NCBI GenBank assembly: GCA_030696545.1
Contig: JAUYSA010000340.1
Coordinates: 1 to 5,721, forward strand
Length of the DNA: 5,721 nucleotides
DNA from: Hyphomonadaceae bacterium
GTDB lineage: Bacteria > Pseudomonadota > Alphaproteobacteria > Caulobacterales > Hyphomonadaceae
Reading direction: 5' to 3'
The translations under genes were made by a program, and so were the position numbers. The notes beneath the pieces are model-generated. The model was not told the DNA's origin. It did no database searches and was given only the letters and a program-made list of their open reading frames with translations. Below, piece after piece: positions 1 through 5,109 of this stretch (within the stretch, counting starts at the first letter, position 1; each line of letters begins with the position of its first letter).

Positions 1-469
1 TCACCGGCACGACGATGTGACGCTCGATCGGGTTCGGCAGTCGGATCTTGAAGCCCGGCTCCTCGTAGCGATGGAATGTGCCAAGACGCAGCACGACAGC
101 GCGTTCCTGTTCGTTCACCTGGTAGATCCCGGTGAACAGCCAGCCGACGATGCCGATGGCTAGAATGATGATCAGGCCCGTCGCGCCGAAGCCACGGCCG
201 CCGAACGGGCTGCCGCCACCGCCCGAACCGCCGCCGGAGCTTCCGCCGCCATCCTTGCGCTTGAACCGTTCCTGCATGCGGCGCAGGGTCTCTTCGAGGT
301 CGGGGCGATCCTTGCCGCCGCCGCCCGAGCCACCGCCGCCGCTTGGCTTGTTGCCGCCGGGCTTGCCCCACGGGCTTTCGCCGCCGCCGCCGCCATTATT
401 GTTGTTGCCGCCGCCACCACCCCAGGGGCCTCCGCCGCCGCCGCTGCCCTTGTTGTCGTTCCAGGGCAT
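1..469 (-). CDS. hflK: HflK, FtsH protease modulator subunit (5' part only, runs off the left edge)
   Basis: First 156 codons of HflK, which with HflC forms a membrane complex around the FtsH protease and modulates its degradation of membrane and regulatory proteins. Residues 1-96 are very rich in Gly, Asn and Ser, broken by short tracts such as PWNDNK and SPWGKPGG and by a charged stretch (about 53-73, KDRPDLEETLRRMQERFKRK) that could be helical. One membrane segment spans about residues 97-115. The start of the SPFH/Band 7 domain follows (QVNEQERAVVLRLGTF, then EEPGFKIRLPNPIE), a hallmark of HflK. The start codon is the CAT at 467-469, supported by an AGGAGG ribosome site at 478-483 with 8 nt spacing. 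The rest of the gene, and hflC which usually follows it, would lie to the left of the window. A sigma-54-like element sits about 105 bp upstream. Identification is firm; only the N-terminal third or so is visible. Confidence 0.93.
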   Translation of the reverse strand, partial: MPWNDNKGSGGGGGPWGGGGGNNNNGGGGGESPWGKPGGNKPSGGGGSGGGGKDRPDLEETLRRMQERFKRKDGGGSSGGGSGGGGSPFGGRGFGATGLIIILAIGIVGWLFTGIYQVNEQERAVVLRLGTFHRYEEPGFKIRLPNPIERHIVVPV

Positions 470-733
470 AGGCCCGTCCTCCTGAGTGTTCGTATCTGGG
501 GATTTGTGTCCTCCAGTAGTTGAGCCCTCATTAAAGCCGGTTCAAGGCTGGCGCATAAGACAGTTTCACCCAGCAAGCGACTTGCCAGAACCCTGACAAA
601 CGCGTGATTCACCACGGTCACAACTTAGCGAACGACTTGGGCGGCGCATGTACGGTAACTGGCATTACTTGCGCGTCGGGCCGCAAACCGGCGAATCATC
701 GAAGCTGGCGGCTTTCTTGCAGCCGGATAAGCC
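470..733. other. Divergent intergenic region between hflK and the glycosyltransferase gene
   Basis: 264 bp without a credible gene. It must hold the promoters for both divergent genes. Visible elements are the hflK ribosome site (478-483), a sigma-54-like element facing hflK (572-588), and two GANTC sites (606-610 and 693-697), which are CcrM methylase targets in alphaproteobacteria. The glycosyltransferase side shows no convincing -35/-10 pair and only a weak ribosome site (GGAT at 725-728). Open frames crossing this gap are continuations of shadows of hflK or of the glycosyltransferase, with no domain and no matching codon bias. Confidence 0.6.
572..588 (-). promoter_or_regulatory. Candidate sigma-54 (RpoN) -24/-12 promoter element facing hflK
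   Basis: Read on the minus strand this is CTGGCAAGTCGCTTGCT. It matches the sigma-54 consensus YTGGCACG-N4-TTGCW at every defined position but one (A for C in GGCAC), with the right GG-to-GC spacing. A start site about 12 bases beyond the GC would give an hflK leader of roughly 90 nt. The same stretch is also an inverted repeat (GCAAG-CGA-CTTGC on the plus strand), so it could instead be an operator. No activator site was identified. Confidence 0.33.
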
Positions 734-1753
734 ATGCTAGCCAGACCCCCGACCTCATCCGGCGCCGAGGCGCCCGCAGGCGTTAACGAGACCATACGTC
801 GCGACGTTGCGGTGGTGATTGCCGCATGGCGGGCGGCGGGCACGATCGGCCGCGCCGTCGCTTCCGCTCTAGCCCAGCCCGAGGCCGCCGAGGTCGTGGT
901 GGTCGACGACGCATCAAACGACGACGGCGCCACCCTTGCCGCTGCCCGCGCCGCTGACGACGGAACCGGCCGCCTGCTCATTCTGGCTCTGGACAAGAAC
1001 GGCGGCCCCTCCGCCGCCCGCAACGCTGCCATCAAGGCCAGCAAGGCCCCGTGGATCACCATTCTGGACAGCGACGATTATTTCGAGCCCGGCCGCCTGC
1101 GCGGCCTGATGGCTCTCGCCGACACGGGCTACGACATAATCGCCGACGACCTGATGCAGCTTAAGGACGGCGCAGACCCGTCCACCGCTGAAACAATGTG
1201 GTTCATCGGCAATGACACCATGCCCGTCGACGTCGACTTCACCTTTTTCATGGAATCCAGCATCGCCAAGTCGAACCACCGGCGCAGGGAAATGGGCTTC
1301 CTCAAGCCCATGATGCGCCGGGCTTTCCTCGACGCCCACGCCATCCGCTATGACGAACGGATGCGGCTGGGCGAGGACTTCGACATCTACGCCCGCACGC
1401 TCCTCGCCGGCGCACGTATGCGCCTGATCCCGTGGACCGGGTATATCAGCGTGATGCGGATGCACTCGCTGTCATGGAACCATTCGCGGCGCGACCTCGT
1501 CGAACTGGAAGCCGCAAACGACCGGCTGCTGGAATCCAGCCTGATATCCCCGGCCGACGCAAAACTCGTGCGCCGTCACCGCCTTATCGCCCGCTGCCGG
1601 ATTTCGTGGGTCGACATGATCGAAGCCATGAAGAAGGGCAACATCTTCCGCGCCTCGTGGGTCGTGCTAAAGGACCCCCGGCAGGCGCCTTACCTGGCTC
1701 GCTCATTCCGCAACATGATCTTCCAGAAACTGGATCGCGGTAAGCAGACCTAG
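734..1753 (+). CDS. Family 2 glycosyltransferase, ExoO-like
   Basis: A 339-aa GT-A fold glycosyltransferase that should transfer a sugar from a nucleotide-sugar donor to a lipid- or polysaccharide-linked acceptor at the inner face of the cytoplasmic membrane. Visible motifs are the nucleotide-binding VVVVDDAS (54-61), NGGPSAARN (89-97), the metal-binding DSDD (112-115), and GEDFD (213-217), the usual place of the catalytic base. The segment LKPMMRRAFLDAHAIRYDE (190-208) resembles ExoO-type succinoglycan transferases as I remember them. Residues 1-22 are a poorly conserved lead-in before the first strand (DVAVVIAAW). No membrane segment is evident. ATG 734 is preceded in frame by a TAA at 728-730, so it is the most upstream possible start; its ribosome site is weak and a slightly later start cannot be excluded. 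It lies 23 bp ahead of mrp on the same strand. No other polysaccharide gene is visible here, so the substrate is unknown. Confidence 0.88.
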   Translation: MLARPPTSSGAEAPAGVNETIRRDVAVVIAAWRAAGTIGRAVASALAQPEAAEVVVVDDASNDDGATLAAARAADDGTGRLLILALDKNGGPSAARNAAIKASKAPWITILDSDDYFEPGRLRGLMALADTGYDIIADDLMQLKDGADPSTAETMWFIGNDTMPVDVDFTFFMESSIAKSNHRRREMGFLKPMMRRAFLDAHAIRYDERMRLGEDFDIYARTLLAGARMRLIPWTGYISVMRMHSLSWNHSRRDLVELEAANDRLLESSLISPADAKLVRRHRLIARCRISWVDMIEAMKKGNIFRASWVVLKDPRQAPYLARSFRNMIFQKLDRGKQT

Positions 1754-1776
1754 ACGCCTCCGGAACTGGAGTTGCG

Positions 1777-2892
1777 ATGCCGTCTGCCCTCGAAACATCT
1801 GTTCGCGCAGCGCTCGACAGCGTCGCCGATCCCATCTCCGGCAAAGGCCTCAGCACATCCGGCCGCGTGACCGGACTGGTCGCGCGCCCGGATGGCAAGA
1901 TCGGCTTCGTTCTTGAAACCGGCGTGGGCGCTGCCGACGAGCCCCTCCGCAAAGCCGCGGAAGACGTCGTCGCCCGCGTTCCCGGCGTAACAGCCGTAAC
2001 CGCCGTCCTCACCGCGGAAGCCACCACCGGCGCCCGCACCGTCGCACCGCCCCGCCCACCGGCGCCTGCCGCCCGCGCTCCTGCTCCGGCGCCCGCAAGC
2101 GTTACACGCCCCGCGCGCGGCATCGTCGCCGTGGCGTCCGCCAAGGGCGGCGTCGGCAAGTCGACGGTCGCATCAAACCTCGCCGTCGCCGCCGCCAGAT
2201 GCGGCCTGCGTGTGGGCCTGCTCGATGCAGACGTATTCGGCCCGTCGCTTCCCACCATGTTCGGCACGGTCGGCGTCCGTCCCGACCTCACCGCCGCGAA
2301 AAAGATGAAGCCGGTGATGGCCCATGGCGTCGCCACAATGTCGATCGGCTATCTCGTCGATCCCGACCAGGCTGTCGTCTGGCGTGGCCCGATGGTGATG
2401 TCCGCCGTCTCGCAGCTCATCAACGACACCGACTGGGGCGACCTCGATCTCCTCTTCATCGACACGCCCCCAGGCACGGGCGAAGTGCAGCTGACGCTGG
2501 TGCAGAAGCTGCCGCTCGATGGCGCCGTCATCGTCTCGACGCCACAGGAAGTCGCGCTCGCTGACGTTCGGCGCGGCGTCGGCATGTTCCGCAAGACAGC
2601 GGTTCCCGTGCTCGGCGTGATCGAGAACATGGCGTGGTTTGAACAGCCCGATGGCTCGCGCGCCTACATCTTCGGGAAGGAAGGCGCACAGCGCACCGCC
2701 AGCGAACAGGGCGTGCCCTTCCTCGGCGCCCTGCCCATTCTCTCCGCGCTACGCGAAGGCGGCGACGCCGGCGTTCCGGCAGCAACAGGCGACGGCAATG
2801 CCGCCGAAGCCTTCAGGCTCCTGGCCGAAGCCATCAACGAGGCGCTGACCGCCTCGCCGGGCAAGCCGGCGCCGAAGATCGTGTTCGAATAG
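1777..2892 (+). CDS. mrp: Mrp/ApbC/NBP35-family P-loop ATPase, iron-sulfur cluster carrier
   Basis: A 371-aa cytosolic ATPase of the family that binds and delivers [4Fe-4S] clusters to apoproteins. An N-terminal MIP18/DUF59-like domain (about 1-82) is joined by a Pro/Ala-rich linker (about 84-112) to the ATPase domain. That domain carries the deviant Walker A motif KGGVGKS (123-129), DADVFGPSLP (150-159), the highly typical WRGPMVMSA (202-210), IDTPPGTGE (228-236), STPQEVALADVRRG (254-267) and VIENM (281-285). The CxxC that normally follows VIENM and ligates the cluster is absent: the sequence there is AWFEQPDGSRAYIFG, and the whole protein has only one cysteine (Cys142). From memory, many alphaproteobacterial Mrp proteins read APDTG at this place, so this is a lineage type rather than a local mutation. 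The start is supported by a CTGGAG ribosome site at 1767-1771, 5 nt before ATG. The gene is probably co-transcribed with the glycosyltransferase. Confidence 0.93.
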   Translation: MPSALETSVRAALDSVADPISGKGLSTSGRVTGLVARPDGKIGFVLETGVGAADEPLRKAAEDVVARVPGVTAVTAVLTAEATTGARTVAPPRPPAPAARAPAPAPASVTRPARGIVAVASAKGGVGKSTVASNLAVAAARCGLRVGLLDADVFGPSLPTMFGTVGVRPDLTAAKKMKPVMAHGVATMSIGYLVDPDQAVVWRGPMVMSAVSQLINDTDWGDLDLLFIDTPPGTGEVQLTLVQKLPLDGAVIVSTPQEVALADVRRGVGMFRKTAVPVLGVIENMAWFEQPDGSRAYIFGKEGAQRTASEQGVPFLGALPILSALREGGDAGVPAATGDGNAAEAFRLLAEAINEALTASPGKPAPKIVFE

Positions 2893-3043
2893 CCTCCGGC
2901 CGCCAATTCCTAACGAAATCTGAATCGCATCGCCGGATTTACATAGATCATCCCCGCGAGATCTAAACCACGTCCTGTTATCCAAGATCCGTTCCGCAGA
3001 CCTAGCCGCAATAGGGCGCGAACCGGGCGAACAGGGGCAGCCG
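2893..3043 (+). promoter_or_regulatory. Upstream region of the CheY-like gene
   Basis: A 151-bp gap, less GC-rich than the flanking genes, that presumably holds the promoter of the next gene. It contains a GANTC site (GAATC, 2922-2926). No clear rho-independent terminator follows mrp: the only matching arms (TCCGGC 2895-2900 and GCCGGA 2932-2937) are 31 nt apart. The ribosome site for the downstream gene is a modest AGGGG at 3033-3037, 6 nt before ATG 3044. I could not fix a -35/-10 pair with confidence. Confidence 0.4.
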
Positions 3044-3925
3044 ATGTCGACGAATATCAAGACCAACCACATCATCGTGGCCGATGCAGTTTCACATACG
3101 CGCAACCTGGTTGCCGACGTTCTGCGCTCGCTTGGCTACTACTCGATCTTCCATGCCCGCGACGGCAAGGAATTGCTGGAGATGACGGTCGAGTATGAAC
3201 CCCGGATCGTCATAACGACGTCCCGCCTGCCCGAAATGTCAGGCCTGGAATTCACCCGCCTGATCCGCGCTGGCTACAAGAACGTGTCGCGCCTGCTGTC
3301 GATCATCGTGATGACCGACACGCCGACCAAGGCCTTCCTGGAAGCCGCGCAGGCCAGCGGCGTGGACGAAATGCTTGTCCGCCCGTTCACCGCGCAGGCC
3401 ATGCAGGTGCGTATCAAGGCCGTTATGGATCGCCCCCGCCCTTTCATCGACAGCGCCGTCTATGTCGGCCCGTGCCGCCGCCGCCGCATGGTGGAAGACT
3501 ATGCCGGCCCGCTGCGCCGCTTCGTCGACCCCACCGACGACATGCCCGGCGCGTCCCCCTGGGAACTGGAGCCCAACCGCCTCGCTGTGCGCAGCTGCGT
3601 CACCAAGATCAGCCAGCTCTCGCTCGGCCTGACGGCAGGCGACCGCAAGAAGCTGCGCGACATCTATTCGGCCACCAAGGAAACCGAAGGCATCGCCGAC
3701 GAAACCAAGGACGCGATGATGGGCGCCGCCGCCCGCTCGCTCGGCCGCTACATCATGGCGATCGGCGCGACCGGCGTGCCCGACCCGGAAGTCATGACCA
3801 CGCACATCGACGCCATGCACACGCTCGGCCTGCTCTCAGGCACGCAACACCGCGAGCGCGAGCTTCTGGTCGAAGGCCTCGTACGCGTCGTCGACAAGCG
3901 GCTCGGACGCGGCAAGGTCGCCTGA
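3044..3925 (+). CDS. CheY-like pseudo-receiver protein with an alphaproteobacterial C-terminal extension
   Basis: A 293-aa protein with an N-terminal receiver domain (about 8-127) that keeps the fold signature of alphaproteobacterial CheY-like regulators: RNLVADVLRSLGYY (20-33), LPEMSGLEFTRLIR (62-75), the conserved switch Thr91 (IIVMTD) and RPF (113-115). The phosphorylation site is degenerate. Thr59 stands where the acceptor Asp should be (ITTSRLP instead of ITDxRMP), Ala15 replaces the second Asp of the acidic pair (Asp14 remains), and Arg113 replaces the invariant Lys. It should therefore not be phosphorylated by a histidine kinase in the normal way. After the receiver come GPCRRRR (142-148) and GPLRR (155-159), a tail motif common after such receivers, then a mostly helical region (about 180-290) that I do not recognise; there is no DNA-binding or enzymatic output domain that I can name. 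It stands alone with no histidine kinase nearby. Likely a constitutive or protein-protein signalling module. Confidence 0.85.
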   Translation: MSTNIKTNHIIVADAVSHTRNLVADVLRSLGYYSIFHARDGKELLEMTVEYEPRIVITTSRLPEMSGLEFTRLIRAGYKNVSRLLSIIVMTDTPTKAFLEAAQASGVDEMLVRPFTAQAMQVRIKAVMDRPRPFIDSAVYVGPCRRRRMVEDYAGPLRRFVDPTDDMPGASPWELEPNRLAVRSCVTKISQLSLGLTAGDRKKLRDIYSATKETEGIADETKDAMMGAAARSLGRYIMAIGATGVPDPEVMTTHIDAMHTLGLLSGTQHRERELLVEGLVRVVDKRLGRGKVA

Positions 3926-3939
3926 ACCCACCCCGCCCC

Positions 3940-3965
3940 GCGCCGCTGTAGTTCCAGCGCGGCGC
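3940..3965 (+). terminator. GC-rich hairpin after the CheY-like gene, possible weak terminator
   Basis: Arms GCGCCGCTG (3940-3948) and CAGCGCGGCGC (3955-3965) pair over 9 bp with a 2-nt bulge and a 6-nt loop, starting 14 bp after the stop codon. No T-run follows, so it is not a canonical rho-independent terminator. It could also serve only as an mRNA 3'-end stabiliser. Confidence 0.3.
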
Positions 3966-3985
3966 CCATCTTGCTGCATGCCTGA

Positions 3986-4024
3986 GGCGGAGCCTTGCTC
4001 CCGCCTGCTCCGCTTGTGCGGAGC
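3986..4024 (+). repeat. Two adjacent hairpins with interchangeable arms
   Basis: Hairpin A pairs GGCGGAGC (3986-3993) with GCTCCCGCC (3997-4005), with one bulged C and a 3-nt loop. Hairpin B pairs GCTCCGC (4007-4013) with GCGGAGC (4018-4024), 7 bp perfect with loop TTGT. The left arm of A (3987-3993) is identical to the right arm of B and could pair with 4007-4013 instead, so the two local hairpins and this third pairing exclude each other. Neither is followed by a T-run. Confidence 0.5.
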
Positions 4025-4141
4025 GCTGCATGTCTGTCAGCCGCCATACCGTTAACGATTGTGAACGGCTGCTGCTGCAGCCAACCACATCTTTATTGGC
4101 GCCTCAGCAGACGAATCTCCTTGCAAGCGCGCGCGCCTCAC

Positions 4142-4157
4142 TTAACGTTTTGTTTAC
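4142..4157 (+). promoter_or_regulatory. CtrA-like binding site upstream of the 4264 gene
   Basis: The sequence TTAACGTTTTGTTTAC fits the CtrA consensus TTAA-N7-TTAAC with a single mismatch (T for A in the second half). CtrA is the cell-cycle master regulator of many alphaproteobacteria and often binds over the -35 region. The site lies about 107 bp before the start codon of the nucleotidyltransferase-like gene, a plausible promoter position. A similar motif at 4052-4066 has the half-sites one base too close. Confidence 0.35.
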
Positions 4158-4192
4158 GGCAACAGCTGTGTGGCCGCCCGCACTTGGGCGCA

Positions 4193-4210
4193 CCCATACG
4201 GAGGTATGGG
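4193..4210 (+). promoter_or_regulatory. Perfect hairpin with GGAG loop in the leader of the 4264 gene
   Basis: CCCATAC (4193-4199) and GTATGGG (4204-4210) form a 7-bp perfect stem around the loop GGAG. The right arm is repeated exactly across the start codon of the downstream gene (4262-4268), so the left arm could pair with either. This suggests, but does not prove, translational control by alternative pairing. Confidence 0.45.
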
Positions 4211-4263
4211 AGGCTTGGCCCGGATCACCCTCGCGGGAACCCGGGCGCGGACGGGAGTAGCGT

Positions 4264-5109
4264 ATGGGCCATACGGTTCGGTTGCGCGGCGAGTTCTGGC
4301 CGCAGGATCATTGGGGTCGAGTAACCAACGCCGCCATTGCGCGCGAGCAGATCGCTCAACCCGCGCTCGAAGCTGCCGAAGAAGCTGCCGACGTCGCCCT
4401 TGAACGCTTCGGTGATCGCCTTCACTCCGTTTACCTTTCGGGCCCCGCCGCCCGCGGCCGCCCCGGCGGCGCCGCGTTCTTCGTCCTCCTGCGCCTCGGC
4501 GCATCCGACGCGCGCAGCAATGACAGCTGGGAATCCGCCGTCGCCTCGCAACTGCGCCGCCGCCATCCGCGCATCGGCCGCGTCGCCGTCGCCGTGTTCA
4601 ACTGGAAAGACGTCTTCACCACCGACGGCGCCTTCTCGCCCGCCCGTTTCCGCCTCGCCGTCAACTCTGTCTGCGTCGCCGGCCGCAACATGACGCGGAT
4701 GCTCGCCCCGCAACGCATCGACACAGCCGCGATGAATGGCGACATTCTCGGCTTCCGCCCCCGCATGCTGAACGCCGCCGGCCGCCTCTCCGCCGCCCGT
4801 GCGCCCGATCGTGTCCGCGCCGCCGCGATGGACGCTGGCCACGCCGTCCTCGCCGCCTCCTTCGCCCTCGTGATGGACCGCGAGCAGATCTACACCGAAG
4901 ACATGGACCTGCGCCGCGACCTGTTCACGCTGAACTATCCCGGCCGCTCGCGCGATCTGTCGGAAGCCTACGCCATGGCCACCCGCCCCTCGCCCGACGC
5001 GATGAAAGCGCTGGTCTTCATCGACAATGCCTGCCGCTGGCTCACGCCAATGACGGACGCCTGGCTCAACGCCAACAATCCGCAGCGAACGGAACGCCTG
5101 AAGGCCTAA
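4264..5109 (+). CDS. Unknown protein, degenerate nucleotidyltransferase-like
   Basis: A 281-aa protein that I cannot name. Residues 36-79 look like the start of a minimal nucleotidyltransferase (MNT) domain: a helix, then RFGDRLHSVYLSGPAARGR, which parallels the family's FGdrlhsvYLxGSaARG. The catalytic elements are substituted: the hG[GS] signature reads G60-P61, and the DxD expected nine residues on falls on Ala71-Phe72-Phe73 (GGAAFFVLLRL). The strand that usually carries a third Asp may be VAVAVFNWKD (107-116), but it lacks an acidic residue inside the strand. The second half (about 180-270) is mainly helical, with acidic clusters such as TEDMDLRRDL (211-220). No signal peptide or membrane segment. 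ATG 4264 has a GGGAG ribosome site (4253-4257, 6 nt spacing). Base composition matches its neighbours, so nothing suggests recent transfer. The reading frame is solid; the fold assignment is moderate and an inactive or binding-only role is inference. Its stop overlaps the convergent zinc-ribbon gene by 4 bp. Confidence 0.75.
   Translation: MGHTVRLRGEFWPQDHWGRVTNAAIAREQIAQPALEAAEEAADVALERFGDRLHSVYLSGPAARGRPGGAAFFVLLRLGASDARSNDSWESAVASQLRRRHPRIGRVAVAVFNWKDVFTTDGAFSPARFRLAVNSVCVAGRNMTRMLAPQRIDTAAMNGDILGFRPRMLNAAGRLSAARAPDRVRAAAMDAGHAVLAASFALVMDREQIYTEDMDLRRDLFTLNYPGRSRDLSEAYAMATRPSPDAMKALVFIDNACRWLTPMTDAWLNANNPQRTERLKA

Larger units (their letters stand above)
3926..4263. other. 338-bp structured intergenic region / leader
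   Basis: No convincing protein gene, but dense structure. In order it holds a GC-rich imperfect hairpin after the stop codon (3940-3965), two adjacent hairpins sharing a GCGGAGC motif (3986-4005 and 4007-4024), two related TTAACG...ACGGC motifs (4052-4069 and 4142-4160, the second a near-match to a CtrA box), a GANTC site (4113-4117), and a perfect hairpin with a GGAG loop (4193-4210). The middle (about 4030-4160) is clearly more AT-rich than the flanking genes, as expected of regulatory DNA. A 76-codon frame (4030-4260) is possible but weakly supported. Confidence 0.6.

Noticed and set aside
180..430. CCG/GCC-rich repeats as a CRISPR or tandem array
   Set aside because: No regular repeat-spacer unit; the pattern is explained by glycine codons in hflK.
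132..485. Plus-strand 117-codon frame of almost pure Pro/Leu
   Set aside because: It is the antisense of the Gly-rich hflK start (GGC read as GCC/CCG). Low complexity, no ribosome site, and hflK is clearly the real gene.
172..621. Minus-strand 149-codon Ala-rich frame
   Set aside because: It overlaps hflK on the same strand in another frame; the Ala richness comes from shifted GGC repeats and there is no domain.
914..1465. Minus-strand 183-codon frame opposite the glycosyltransferase
   Set aside because: Antisense shadow in high-GC DNA, Gly/Val/His-rich with no motif, while the plus strand has a complete GT2 signature.
1584..2336. Minus-strand 250-codon frame spanning the end of the glycosyltransferase and the start of mrp
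   Set aside because: Low-complexity Ala/Arg/Thr/Pro sequence crossing two well-supported genes on the opposite strand.
3239..3820. Minus-strand 193-codon frame opposite the CheY-like gene
   Set aside because: Composition (His, Asp, Gly, Ala, Arg) is typical of an antisense shadow; no domain or ribosome site.
3472..3951. Plus-strand 159-codon Arg/Pro/His-rich frame inside the CheY-like gene
   Set aside because: A +1 shadow of GC-rich codons without any motif.
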